This document shows, piece after piece, positions 49,034-59,344 of a stretch of 64,000 nt of DNA. Positions within the stretch are counted from its first letter, which is position 1, and each line of letters opens with the position of its first letter. Origin of the DNA: Paradesertivirga sp966210515 (GTDB lineage: Bacteria; Bacteroidota; Bacteroidia; Sphingobacteriales; Sphingobacteriaceae); assembly GCA_966210515.1 (NCBI GenBank), contig CBIHLM010000010.1, positions 1 to 64,000 on the forward strand, given 5' to 3'. Under the pieces are notes generated by a model. It was not told where the DNA came from and made no database searches. It worked only from the letters and a program-made list of their open reading frames with translations. The position numbers were made by a program, and so were the translations under genes.

Positions 49034-49849
49034 ATGTCTGTAAACAAAGAGATAAAACGCATCACAACTCATACTCTTCAGGAAATGAAAATGCGAGGTG
49101 AGAAGATCGCTATGCTGACTTCCTATGATTTTTCGATGGCGAAAATTGTTGATGAAGCAGGTATTGACGTAATTCTGGTGGGCGATTCAGCCTCGAATGT
49201 AATGGCAGGTCACGAGACTACTTTGCCCATTACTTTAGATCAAATGATTTATCACGCAGCTTCTGTGGTGCGTGCCGCAAGCAGAGCTTTAATTGTTGTC
49301 GATTTGCCTTTTGGATCTTACCAGGGAAACTCTAAAGAAGCTCTTAATTCTGCAATCCGGATTATGAAAGAATCAGGAGCGCATGCTGTAAAATTAGAGG
49401 GCGGGATTGAGATTAAAGAATCGATAGAGCGTATTATAGCTGCCGGTATCCCGGTAATGGGACATTTGGGTTTAACTCCTCAATCGATCTATAAATTTGG
49501 AACCTATTCTGTACGAGCAAAGGAAGAAGCAGAGGCCCAAAAGCTTAAGGAAGATATATTGGTTTTACAGGAAGGTGGCTGCTTTGCGGTCGTACTTGAA
49601 AAAATTCCTGCGGTTTTAGCTGCGGAAGTGACTGATTCGGTACGTGTTCCAACTATTGGTATCGGTGCCGGGGCACATTGTGATGGCCAGGTATTAGTGG
49701 TTCATGACATGATGGGCTTAAATAAAGGTTTTCGGCCAAGGTTTCTTCGTCAGTACCTTAATTTATATGAATTGATGAACGGTGCCGTTAAGTCTTATAT
49801 TACAGATGTGAAAAGCAATGATTTCCCGAGTGAAAAAGAACAGTATTAG
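49034..49849 (+). CDS. panB: 3-methyl-2-oxobutanoate hydroxymethyltransferase
   Basis: First step of pantothenate synthesis: transfers a hydroxymethyl group from 5,10-methylene-THF to 2-oxoisovalerate. Signatures: LTSYDFSMAKIVDEAGID, VGDSASNVMAGHETT, DLPFGSYQGN, AVKLEGG, GHLGLTPQS and the catalytic Glu in VLEKIPA, GIGAGAHCDGQVLV. 271 residues from ATG 49034. The pseudouridine synthase gene starts 9 bases after the stop, so the two are cotranscribed. Confidence 0.95.
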   Translation: MSVNKEIKRITTHTLQEMKMRGEKIAMLTSYDFSMAKIVDEAGIDVILVGDSASNVMAGHETTLPITLDQMIYHAASVVRAASRALIVVDLPFGSYQGNSKEALNSAIRIMKESGAHAVKLEGGIEIKESIERIIAAGIPVMGHLGLTPQSIYKFGTYSVRAKEEAEAQKLKEDILVLQEGGCFAVVLEKIPAVLAAEVTDSVRVPTIGIGAGAHCDGQVLVVHDMMGLNKGFRPRFLRQYLNLYELMNGAVKSYITDVKSNDFPSEKEQY

Positions 49850-49858
49850 CATTCACCT

Positions 49859-50575
49859 ATGAGACAAGAATTTCGTTATACAAGTTTAGATATAACCGAC
49901 AAGGATATTCTTTATGAAGATAACCACTTAATAGCCGTAAATAAGCGTGCCGGTGATATTGTGCAGGTGGATGATACAGGTGACGAATCTTTGGACGAGA
50001 AGGTTAAAAAATATCTGGCAAAAAAATATAATAAACCGAATGGTGCATTTCTTGGTGTAGTTCATCGTTTGGACAGGCCGGTAAGTGGTGTCATTTTGTT
50101 TGCAAAAACAAGCAAGGCCCTCGACCGGGTCAATGCCATGTTTAAAGGTCGGGAGATGCATAAAACGTATTGGGCTGTAGTTCGTAAAAGACCCGTTCCC
50201 GAAAGTGGAAACCTGGTGCACTGGCTGGTTAAAAATCCGCAAAAGAATGTTACCAAAGCCCATGATAAAGAAGTGGCAGGAAGTTTACGTTCTGAATTAA
50301 ACTACAAGCTAATCGGTGAATTAAATGGCTATTATCTTATCGAAGTAGATCCAATTACTGGCCGACCACATCAAATCAGGGTGCAGTTATCTACTTTAGA
50401 CTGCCCCATCGTTGGGGATAATAAATACGGGTATCCCCGGGGGAGTTTGAAAAAAAGTATATGTCTCCACGCAAAGAGATTGCAATTCATTCATCCCGTA
50501 AAAAAGGAACCTGTAGATATTTCAGCCCCCTTACCAAAGGACGGATTTTGGGAGAAGTTCGAAGTTTTTGGTTAA
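49859..50575 (+). CDS. RluA-family pseudouridine synthase
   Basis: 238 residues. The catalytic motif VVHRLDRPVSGVILFAKT contains the invariant Asp; ITGRPHQIRVQLS is the second family signature and GDNKYGY the third. No N-terminal S4 domain, so it is the short, RluA/TruC-like type; the rRNA or tRNA target cannot be told. Cotranscribed with panB and probably the following acyltransferase. Confidence 0.9.
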   Translation: MRQEFRYTSLDITDKDILYEDNHLIAVNKRAGDIVQVDDTGDESLDEKVKKYLAKKYNKPNGAFLGVVHRLDRPVSGVILFAKTSKALDRVNAMFKGREMHKTYWAVVRKRPVPESGNLVHWLVKNPQKNVTKAHDKEVAGSLRSELNYKLIGELNGYYLIEVDPITGRPHQIRVQLSTLDCPIVGDNKYGYPRGSLKKSICLHAKRLQFIHPVKKEPVDISAPLPKDGFWEKFEVFG

Positions 50576-50638
50576 GATCCTGCAAAGGTGAATCTGGGCG
50601 GATTTCGGAATTTTAATTTTATTTCAGCTGGTTTATAC

Positions 50639-51250
50639 ATGTTTAGGAATCTTATTGCTGCATTCTTCTCGTGGTATATTAAAACAATAATCCATAAAGA
50701 TTTTGCTGCTTTTTCGTATAATAAGATTACTATGGATGAGTCCCGGTCTGTTCTACTACTCTCTAACCATTTTTCCTGGTGGGATGGATTTCTGATGTTT
50801 CAGTTGAATAAACTGTTCTTCAAAAAGAACTTTCATGTAATGGTTTCGGACGACAATTATCGAAAAGTTTCATTTCTGAAACATTTGGGGGCTTTTCCGG
50901 TAAAGAAAAATTCTAGAAGCCTGATTAAGTCGTTGGAGCATGCCGGTAAATTATTGGATGATACAACTAATCTGGTTTTAATATTCCCGCAAGGAAAGCT
51001 TTATTCGAACCATGTAAATGATATACAATTTCAAAAGGGCTTAATGAATATTGTAAATTCTTCCGGCGGAAAATTCCAATACATTTTTTCAGCTTCCTTC
51101 GTTGATTATTTTGACAAACGAAAACCTTCCATATCGTGTTATCTTCAATCCTGGGACAGTGCTGAGCTAACCGATTTTGATTTAATCAGAGCAGCTTATA
51201 ACAAACATTATGAAGCCTCGCGACGGAAGCAAGGACGGATTATGGTCTGA
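50639..51250 (+). CDS. PlsC-like 1-acyl-glycerol-phosphate-type acyltransferase
   Basis: Membrane-bound acyltransferase with the NHxxxxD catalytic motif (LLSNHFSWWDGFL) and the second motif FPQGKLYS. A GTG at 50588 keeps the frame open upstream, but ATG 50639 starts at the first membrane segment (MFRNLIAAFFSWYIKTI) and is preferred, giving 203 residues. Its neighbours are a glycosyltransferase and CruF-like carotenoid hydratase, so it may acylate a carotenoid glycoside or a glycolipid; this is inference. Confidence 0.8.
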   Translation: MFRNLIAAFFSWYIKTIIHKDFAAFSYNKITMDESRSVLLLSNHFSWWDGFLMFQLNKLFFKKNFHVMVSDDNYRKVSFLKHLGAFPVKKNSRSLIKSLEHAGKLLDDTTNLVLIFPQGKLYSNHVNDIQFQKGLMNIVNSSGGKFQYIFSASFVDYFDKRKPSISCYLQSWDSAELTDFDLIRAAYNKHYEASRRKQGRIMV

Positions 51251-51308
51251 TTAAGGTCATGCTTGTTTGTTCTCAGGTTTTGTAGTTTCGAAATTTATTT
51301 GATAGCAG

Positions 51309-52400
51309 ATGCTGATATTTTATATAGTTTTTTTCTTTCTGATTATCAGGTTTGCAATTACTCTCTTTAACTTTATTTCAAATCCTAAACTGCCCTCATC
51401 TCCGCTAAGGCACAGTGACTTAGTGTCAATTCTTATCCCTGCGAGAAATGAAGAGGATAATATCATCACCCTTTTAACTTCAATAAAAAATCAGGATTAT
51501 TCAAACATGGAGGTTCTGGTGTTAGATGATAATTCGTCTGATAATACATTCAATCTTTGTGAAGCATTCTGCAGAGAAGACCCAAGGTTCAAGGTAATTA
51601 GAGGTCAGGAACTTAATGATGGCTGGCTGGGGAAAAACTTTGCATGTCATCAATTAGCTTCGATTGCAAAAGGCAGGTATTTGCTTTTCTTAGATGCCGA
51701 TGAAATTATATACGACGGTCTTATTAATAATGCTGTTCACCGGATGAGACAGGGAAAACTCGCTCTTTTAAGCTTGTTCACTAATCAGATCATGCTTACC
51801 GTCGGAGAACGTTTGGTGGTTCCTTTAATGCATTTTCTCTTGTTGAACTCACTTCCACTCAGATTGGTTCGATTGTCGGGCAACCCAAAGTTGGCTGCAG
51901 CCAGTGGTCAATTTATGTTGTTCGATTCCGTCTCATATCATGCCCATCAATGGCATGCCCAGGTAAAGGATAAAGTTGTAGAGGATATTGAAATAATGAA
52001 ACTGGTAAAGGCATATCAATATAGAGGGGAATCGTTGCTGTCAAATGCTTACATAAAATGTCGTATGTATAATGGCTTCTCAGATGCGGTGAATGGTTTT
52101 AGTAAAAATTTGTTAGCTGGTTTCAGTTACAACATTGCAGGTTTAGTATGTTATTTACTTCTAGTAATGGTCGGCCCTGTTTTTATTGCCCTCTATCTTA
52201 ATTATTCTTTGTTGTTTTTCGCGATAACCTTAATCGTTTTAACAAGAATAATGATTTCCTTGTCTAGCGGGCAAAATGTTTTCTTAAACATTTTGTTGCA
52301 CCCATTTCAAATGATGTCGCTGGTTTTAATATCCGTTGTGTCAATAAAGAAATATCTTACGAAAAAAACCAATTGGAAAGGCCGTATAATTGAATCATGA
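51309..52400 (+). CDS. Family 2 glycosyltransferase (CrtQ/CruC-like)
   Basis: 363 residues: one N-terminal helix (FYIVFFFLIIRFAITLF), a GT-A domain with VSILIPARNEEDNI, LVLDDNSSDNT, LFLDADEII (DxD) and VVEDIEIMKLVKAYQYRG (the ED base), then three to four C-terminal membrane helices. This layout matches the glycosyltransferases found in carotenoid clusters that add a sugar to the 1'- or 2'-hydroxyl of carotenoids. Its stop overlaps the CruF-like start by 4 bases (ATGA), indicating a tight operon. Confidence 0.85.
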   Translation: MLIFYIVFFFLIIRFAITLFNFISNPKLPSSPLRHSDLVSILIPARNEEDNIITLLTSIKNQDYSNMEVLVLDDNSSDNTFNLCEAFCREDPRFKVIRGQELNDGWLGKNFACHQLASIAKGRYLLFLDADEIIYDGLINNAVHRMRQGKLALLSLFTNQIMLTVGERLVVPLMHFLLLNSLPLRLVRLSGNPKLAAASGQFMLFDSVSYHAHQWHAQVKDKVVEDIEIMKLVKAYQYRGESLLSNAYIKCRMYNGFSDAVNGFSKNLLAGFSYNIAGLVCYLLLVMVGPVFIALYLNYSLLFFAITLIVLTRIMISLSSGQNVFLNILLHPFQMMSLVLISVVSIKKYLTKKTNWKGRIIES

Positions 52401-53035
52401 AAATCAGCGCTGTTCATGTTTGTGCTTTTTTGGTAGTTTTATTCTACGCCGTTGGCTATTACGGGTTCACTCAGCCAGAGTATTCCGGGATTTTTAAAAA
52501 GCTAATCCCTTTTCATTTATTACTCATGCTGGTCCTCATGATTATTAGCCATGAGGATAGAAATAGATACTTCTGGATTTTTTTAATCACAGCGTTTGTG
52601 GCAGGTTTTTTAATTGAATTAGTGGGAGTAAAAACCGGACTCATTTTCGGGAAATATTCCTATGGATCAGCATTGGGGATAAAACTTGCCGATATTCCTC
52701 TGCTTATCGGAGTGAACTGGATTCTGGTTATTTACTCGACCGGAATTGTTGTAAAGGAGTTTGGTGTTCGCAATCACATCATGATGGCATTAATTGGTGC
52801 TTGTTTAATAACAACCCTTGATGTTCTGATTGAACCAATAGCTATAAAGTACGACTATTGGAGCTGGCAAGACGTTGAAGTGCCTTTTCAGAATTATATA
52901 GGATGGTTCATTTTTTCATTTCTTATGCTCCGTTTCTTTTATCTGATGCAATTCAGGAAAAGTAATTTTGCTGCAATAGTTCTGTTTATAATGCAATTTG
53001 CGTTCTTCTTCGCCCTTAACATGAAGGTGCTTTAA
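52397..53035 (+). CDS. CruF-family carotenoid 1',2'-hydratase-like membrane protein
   Basis: 212 residues, about seven hydrophobic helices, with the family landmarks FLIELVGVKTGLIFGKYSYG, IPLLIGVNWILVIYSTG and DVLIEPIAIKYDYWSW. CruF-type proteins hydrate the psi end of carotenes, giving a 1'-hydroxyl that can then be glycosylated. Position between glycosyltransferase and IspH supports a carotenoid role. Confidence 0.87.
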   Translation: MKISAVHVCAFLVVLFYAVGYYGFTQPEYSGIFKKLIPFHLLLMLVLMIISHEDRNRYFWIFLITAFVAGFLIELVGVKTGLIFGKYSYGSALGIKLADIPLLIGVNWILVIYSTGIVVKEFGVRNHIMMALIGACLITTLDVLIEPIAIKYDYWSWQDVEVPFQNYIGWFIFSFLMLRFFYLMQFRKSNFAAIVLFIMQFAFFFALNMKVL

Positions 53036-53047
53036 AAACATTTTAGC

Positions 53048-53055
53048 TATTTTTG
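53048..53055 (+). promoter_or_regulatory. -7 promoter element of ispH
   Basis: TATTTTTG fits TAnnTTTG and ends 8 bases before the ispH ATG at 53064, predicting a very short leader. Confidence 0.45.
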
Positions 53056-53063
53056 TATCTGTA

Positions 53064-53912
53064 ATGGATTATAACCTTAAGGTAACGATAGATAAGGATT
53101 CCGGCTTTTGTTTTGGGGTGGTTTACGCCATTGATATGGCCGAAGAAATACTTGAAGAGGATGGATATTTATATTGCCTTGGCGATATAGTTCATAACGA
53201 TGAAGAGGTTGAACGTCTTAAATTATTAGGACTGAGGATTATCAATCATGAAGATCTTAAAAACCTTAAAAACGAAAAAGTGCTCATACGTGCACACGGC
53301 GAGGCACCCGAAACTTACAGAACTGCCTTACAGAATAATATAATTCTAATTGATGCTTCATGTCCGGTTGTGCTAAAATTGCAAAACCGAATCAAGAACT
53401 CTTACGATGATAAAGAGAAGATTTTAATTTTCGGGAAACACGGTCATGCCGAAGTTATTGGCCTGCAAGGACAAACAAATAACGAGGCAATCGTTTTTCA
53501 GGATATAGCCGAGCTTGACAATGTTGATCTGCCACAGCAAATTACTCTTTACAGCCAAACAACCAAAAGCACAGACAAATTTTATGCGATTAAGGATGAA
53601 TTGCTGAGTCGCGGTTATGAGCTTAAAGCTAATGACACCATTTGTCGTCAGGTTTCTAACCGGTACCAGGATCTCGAAAAGTTCGTTCAAAATTTTGACA
53701 AGGTGATATTTGTTTCAGGTAAGAAATCATCAAATGGGAAGGTGTTGTTTGAAGTGTGCAAGAAATATAACGCCGAAACATATTTCATTTCTCAGGAAGA
53801 CGAGCTTCGGGATATTCAGTTTAATCCGGATGAAAAAATAGGGATATGCGGCGCTACGTCTACACCTATGTGGTTGATGGAGAAAGTTAAAAGTGCCTTA
53901 GAAGCTTATTAA
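53064..53912 (+). CDS. ispH: 4-hydroxy-3-methylbut-2-enyl diphosphate reductase
   Basis: Iron-sulfur enzyme of the MEP pathway that makes IPP and DMAPP, the precursors of the carotenoids and quinones encoded nearby. The three cluster Cys are visible in GFCFGVV, DASCPVV and GICGATSTP; GKHGHAEVIGLQGQ and the YSQTTKS block are also diagnostic. 282 residues. Placing it inside the carotenoid locus would let precursor supply follow pigment synthesis. Confidence 0.95.
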   Translation: MDYNLKVTIDKDSGFCFGVVYAIDMAEEILEEDGYLYCLGDIVHNDEEVERLKLLGLRIINHEDLKNLKNEKVLIRAHGEAPETYRTALQNNIILIDASCPVVLKLQNRIKNSYDDKEKILIFGKHGHAEVIGLQGQTNNEAIVFQDIAELDNVDLPQQITLYSQTTKSTDKFYAIKDELLSRGYELKANDTICRQVSNRYQDLEKFVQNFDKVIFVSGKKSSNGKVLFEVCKKYNAETYFISQEDELRDIQFNPDEKIGICGATSTPMWLMEKVKSALEAY

Positions 53913-53943
53913 CGCCAATCCTTTAAATTAAAAGTACCTGTTT

Positions 53944-54609
53944 ATGAAAAATTCGAATGCAGGTGTTATTATAGCCTTGATTGTAATTTCAGCCTGGGCG
54001 ACTAGTCTTTTCGTTCTTTTAAACTGGAACTTTGCCTGGTCAAATCCCGGAACGTATTTAATGATGCTTGTGCAAATGCATTTGTTTACAGGCTTGTTTA
54101 TTACCGCTCACGATGCCATGCATGGAACGGTATCTTCATCATCCAAATTAAACCTGGCTATCGGCCAGATTTGCACCGCTTTATACGCGGCTTTCCCCTT
54201 TAATAAATTATTAAAGAAGCATCACGAACATCACCGCTATGTTCATTCAGAATCAGATCCCGACTATCATGAGGGAAATTTTTTTTCCTGGTATTTTAAG
54301 TTTATGAAAGAGTATCTTTCCGTTTGGCAGATCTTAATTATGGCCTTAGCATTTAATATCCTTAAGCTCTGGTTCAGTGAAACTAATCTTTTATTATTCT
54401 GGATATTGCCCTCGCTGCTAAGCACGGTTCAACTGTTTTATTTCGGAACATGGTTGCCGCATCATGGTGTGCATAATAATCTTCATCAATCCCGTTCACA
54501 AAGCAAAAACCACATTCTCGCATTCCTGAGTTGCTACTTTTTCGGATATCATTATGAACATCATGAATCTCCCGGAACGCCCTGGTGGCGCTTGTGGGAA
54601 ATGAAATAA
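53944..54609 (+). CDS. CrtW-like carotenoid ketolase / fatty-acid-desaturase-fold protein
   Basis: 221-residue membrane diiron enzyme. His motifs are HDAMHGT (HxxxH), KKHHEHHRYVHSESDPDYH, LPHHGVHNN and YHYEHH; FYFGTWLPHH is the CrtW-type signature that separates beta-carotene ketolases from other desaturases. It would add a 4-keto group to a carotenoid ring. It follows ispH by 31 bases. The upstream part of the pathway (crtB, crtI, cyclase) is not in the window. Confidence 0.85.
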   Translation: MKNSNAGVIIALIVISAWATSLFVLLNWNFAWSNPGTYLMMLVQMHLFTGLFITAHDAMHGTVSSSSKLNLAIGQICTALYAAFPFNKLLKKHHEHHRYVHSESDPDYHEGNFFSWYFKFMKEYLSVWQILIMALAFNILKLWFSETNLLLFWILPSLLSTVQLFYFGTWLPHHGVHNNLHQSRSQSKNHILAFLSCYFFGYHYEHHESPGTPWWRLWEMK

Positions 54610-54665
54610 TTGTATTCCTTAAGTCAAAACCTCTGTTCAATCGTCCACTAAAATAATTGCTCTTC

Positions 54666-54673
54666 TATATTTG
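54666..54673 (+). promoter_or_regulatory. -7 promoter element of hemH
   Basis: TATATTTG is an exact TAnnTTTG match 18 bases upstream of the hemH ATG (54692). Confidence 0.5.
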
Positions 54674-54691
54674 TACCTGCAAATTAGCTAA

Positions 54692-55732
54692 ATGAGAAAG
54701 CAAGGAGTTTTATTAGTAAATCTTGGTACACCCGATAGTCCATCCGTCTCTGATGTAAGGAAGTATCTGGACGAGTTTTTAATGGATGAACGTGTTATTG
54801 ATATTAATGCGATCAATCGTGCGCTTCTTGTTAAAGGAATAATTGTTCCCTTCCGCGGTCCTAAATCAGCAAAGATTTATAAAGAACTCTGGACCGAAAA
54901 TGGCTCTCCGTTACTTTACTACGGTATAAGGGTGAAAGAGCTTTTGCAGGATAAACTTGGTAAGAAGTACACTGTTGAGTTAGCTATGCGTTATCAAAGT
55001 CCATCGATTAAATCGGCCTTAGATAGTTTAAAACAACAACAGGTCGAAAGTATTCGTGTGGTTCCTCTTTTTCCTCAATATGCGTCTGCATCTACTGGTT
55101 CAGTAATTCAAAAGGTGATGGAATTGGTGAGTAAATGGCAAACCATTCCGGATATTTCCTTTGTGAATTCCTTCCATGACAATGATGGAATGATAGAAGT
55201 TTTCGCGGAAAATGCCCGGAAACATCAGCCGGAAACCTTCGATCATATTCTGTTCAGCTTTCACGGCTTGCCTGAAAGGCAGTTAACAAAAGCAGATCAT
55301 TCAGGTAAATACTGTCTTCAAACACCAAATTGCTGCTCTCGGTTAAATGATGTTAATCGTTTCTGTTATTCTGCTCAATCGCATGACACTGCTCGGTTAA
55401 TTGCCGAAAAACTCGGGCTCCCGAAAGAAAAATATACTATTTGTTTTCAATCCCGTTTGGGGAATTCGCCATGGAAAAAGCCTTACACCATTGAGGTTCT
55501 TGAGGATCTGGCGAAAAAGGGTGCAAAACGACTTTTAGTTTTTAGTCCTGCTTTCGTTGCCGATTGTCTTGAAACCAATATCGAAATATCGCAAGAGTAT
55601 AACGAAGAGTTTCGCAATTGGGGCGGAGAAAAAATTCAGCTGGTAGAGAGTTTAAATGATCATCCGACGTGGATTGATGCACTTGCCGGGATCGTCCTAG
55701 ACTCACAGCAACGAGTTTCTCAGCCTATTTAA
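54692..55732 (+). CDS. hemH: Ferrochelatase
   Basis: Inserts Fe2+ into protoporphyrin IX, the last step of heme synthesis. Signatures: LLVNLGTPDSPSVSDVRKYL, RYQSPSI, VPLFPQYASASTGS, the catalytic His in FSFHGLPERQ and the Glu region FSPAFVADCLETNIEI. 346 residues. A Cys pair (CLQTPNCCSR) may be a cluster or disulfide ligand, not universal in the family. Its last 8 bases overlap the convergent waaA gene. Confidence 0.95.
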   Translation: MRKQGVLLVNLGTPDSPSVSDVRKYLDEFLMDERVIDINAINRALLVKGIIVPFRGPKSAKIYKELWTENGSPLLYYGIRVKELLQDKLGKKYTVELAMRYQSPSIKSALDSLKQQQVESIRVVPLFPQYASASTGSVIQKVMELVSKWQTIPDISFVNSFHDNDGMIEVFAENARKHQPETFDHILFSFHGLPERQLTKADHSGKYCLQTPNCCSRLNDVNRFCYSAQSHDTARLIAEKLGLPKEKYTICFQSRLGNSPWKKPYTIEVLEDLAKKGAKRLLVFSPAFVADCLETNIEISQEYNEEFRNWGGEKIQLVESLNDHPTWIDALAGIVLDSQQRVSQPI

Positions 55733-56960
55733 GAATGATAGTGTCTATATAAGAGAGAATTTTTTCGGTTGCTCCTCTTTCTCTGTCAACATATTGTTTT
55801 GCTGTATTACCGGCTTTTTCTCTGAACGATAGATCTTGAAGTTTGTGCATTACTGTAAATAGCTCCGTGTCATTGTTTATTGAAAATCCGGCTTCCAATC
55901 TAACCAGCTCTCTTGCTTCGATAAATTTATAATAATTCGGCCCGAAAATTACAGGGATTCCAAAAGCTGCGGCTTCCAGTGTGTTATGAATTCCCACTCC
56001 AAAACCACCGCCTATATAAGCGATATCACCATACTGATACAGGGCGGATAGCATACCAATATTATCGATAATTAAGACCTGGCGACTGGATCGTGTCAGA
56101 TTCAGAGAAGAATATCGGATTGTTTTTCCCTCGCCTAACATCCCTATGAGGGATTGAATTTTTTCCTCCTTAATTTCATGTGGAGCAATGATAAATTTCC
56201 AATCAGGATATTGATGAACAATATCGGCAATTAGCTTTTCATCGGCAGGCCAGGTGCTTCCGGCAACAAATGTTTTCGAGTTGTCACAAAAAGCTCTCAC
56301 GTCGTCAAAATGCTTAGGCGAACCGGCATTTTCGAATACCCGGTCAAAACGCGTATCACCACTCACCGTTACATTATTTATCTCAATTCCGGCCAAGAGC
56401 TGTTTACTGTTTTCATCCTGAACAAAGAAGTGATCTACAAATCGAAGGATTTTTTTGTTTAAACTTCCATACCATTTAAAGTAAGCTTGTGATTTGCGGA
56501 ATATTGCGGAAATGACAACTAAAGGGATGTTTTGCTTATTTAATTCATTAAAATAATGATACCAGAATTCATATTTTGTAAAAATAACTATCTTCGGATT
56601 TATAAGTTTCACAAACTTTTCTGCATTTACATTTGTATCTAAAGGGAGATAAAAAATATGGTCGGCGTTTTTATAATTCTTTCTAAGTTCATATCCTGAT
56701 GGAGAGAAGAATGTAATGATAATTTTGTACGCTGGATATGATTCCCTGGCACGTTCGAGTACGGGGCGTCCTTGTTCAAATTCTCCAAGTGAAGCAAAGT
56801 GAAACCAGATTGATGGAGTGTTAGGATCAACTTCGTTTGAAATTTTTTCAAATATGTTTTTTCTGCCTTCTATCCATTGGTGCGCCTTCGGATTAAAATG
56901 CTGATAAATAATTATTAATAAATGATAGATTCTGATGCTAAGATTGTAAAGGATAAGCAT
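55725..56960 (-). CDS. waaA: 3-deoxy-D-manno-octulosonic acid (Kdo) transferase
   Basis: GT30 enzyme that adds Kdo to lipid A precursors. After an N-terminal membrane segment (MLILYNLSIRIYHLLIIIY), the Glu of FHFASLGEFEQGRPV is the catalytic base region; FVAGSTWPADE, FIIAPHEIKEE and IGGGFGVGIHNTLEAAAFG are conserved blocks. The frame extends 4 codons to 56972, but ATG 56960 begins exactly at the hydrophobic segment; the product is 411 residues. Confidence 0.92.
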   Translation of the reverse strand: MLILYNLSIRIYHLLIIIYQHFNPKAHQWIEGRKNIFEKISNEVDPNTPSIWFHFASLGEFEQGRPVLERARESYPAYKIIITFFSPSGYELRKNYKNADHIFYLPLDTNVNAEKFVKLINPKIVIFTKYEFWYHYFNELNKQNIPLVVISAIFRKSQAYFKWYGSLNKKILRFVDHFFVQDENSKQLLAGIEINNVTVSGDTRFDRVFENAGSPKHFDDVRAFCDNSKTFVAGSTWPADEKLIADIVHQYPDWKFIIAPHEIKEEKIQSLIGMLGEGKTIRYSSLNLTRSSRQVLIIDNIGMLSALYQYGDIAYIGGGFGVGIHNTLEAAAFGIPVIFGPNYYKFIEARELVRLEAGFSINNDTELFTVMHKLQDLSFREKAGNTAKQYVDRERGATEKILSYIDTIILK

Positions 56961-57038
56961 GTTTAAGTGCAAATATTTTATCTTCGTCGAAATTACTGTT
57001 AATTATGTGAAAATTTTACCCTTAAAGAATATATATAA

Positions 57039-58351
57039 ATGAAGATAGCTGTTATAGGTACCGGATATGTTGGCTTGGTTACAGGCACGTGTCTGGCAGA
57101 AACAGGTAATAATGTAACCTGTGTTGATATAAACGAAGAAAAAGTTGAAAAAATGCAACAGGGACAGATTCCCATTTACGAACCTGGCCTTGAGGTGTTG
57201 TTTCATCGGAATATAGAGCAGGGTCGATTGAAATTCACCACCAAACTTGCTGAAGCGATAGGCGATGCGAAAATTATTTTTCTTGCACTGCCAACTCCTC
57301 CGGGAGCAGATGGTTCCGCAGATTTAAGCTTTGTGTTAGGTGCGGCGAAAGATATCGCTCAAATTGTTACAGATTATAAAGTAGTTGTCACTAAATCAAC
57401 AGTGCCGGTAGGTACTGCTGATAAAGTAAAAAAAGTATTTGCCGAAAGCACCAATGTTGAAGTGGATGTAGTTTCCAATCCGGAGTTTTTACGTGAAGGC
57501 GTGGCTGTTGAGGATTTTATGAAACCTGACAGGGTGGTGGTTGGAACCAGCAGCGAAAAGGCCCGTAAACTAATGGGCGAGTTATACAATCCTTATGTAC
57601 GTTCGGGTAACCCCATAATATTTATGGATGAGCGTTCATCTGAGCTAACAAAATATGCTGCTAACTCTTTTCTTGCTACTAAGATAACTTTCATGAACGA
57701 AGTTGCCAATCTATGCGAGCTTGTTGGTGCGGATGTCGACATGGTGCGCAAAGGAATTGGTTCTGATGCCCGAATTGGTAAGCGTTTCCTATTTCCAGGC
57801 GTTGGTTACGGAGGCAGTTGTTTCCCTAAAGATGTCCAGGCGCTTGCAAAGTCTGCAGCCGAAGTTGATTACGAATTTAGCATACTAAATTCTGTAATGT
57901 CGGTAAATGAAAAGCAGAAAGTTGTAATCGTTGAGAAAATGCGGAAGTACTACAAGGGCGATTTGAAAGATAAAAAGTTTGCCTTGTGGGGATTGGCTTT
58001 TAAACCCGAAACTGACGATATTCGCGAGGCTCCTGCGCTGTACATTATTGATGAACTTTTAAATGAAGGTGCATCTATTATAGCGTATGATCCTGAAGCG
58101 ATGGGCCATGTGCGTAAGCTTAAAGGCGATTCTATTGGATTTGCAAATGATCCGTATGAAGCACTAGAGGATGCCGATGCGTTAATTATCGTTACAGAAT
58201 GGCCTTTGTTCCGTACTCCAGACTTCGATAAGATCGAAAAGAACCTTAAAGCAAAAGTTATTTTTGATGGTCGTAATTTGTACGAGATTCAAAAAATGAT
58301 TGATTGTGGGTATTATTATAACAGTATTGGCCGTAAAGTTGTAGAAGTATA

Positions 58352-58352
<1 letters not shown>
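57039..58352 (+). CDS. ugd: UDP-glucose 6-dehydrogenase
   Basis: Oxidises UDP-glucose to UDP-glucuronate with two NAD+. Rossmann start GTGYVGLVTGTCLAETG; TKSTVPVGTADKV; SNPEFLREGVAVEDFM; the catalytic Cys in VGYGGSCFPKDVQAL; and the C-terminal FAFKPETDDIREAP-like block (GLAFKPETDDIREA). 437 residues. The stop overlaps the next ATG by one base, so its product flows directly to the decarboxylase encoded next. Confidence 0.95.
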
Positions 58353-59341
<989 letters not shown>

Positions 59342-59344
59342 AAG

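Noticed and set aside
49928..50263. 111-codon minus-strand frame opposite the pseudouridine synthase
   Set aside because: Shadow frame; a second overlapping minus frame there shows that the open reading is due to base composition.
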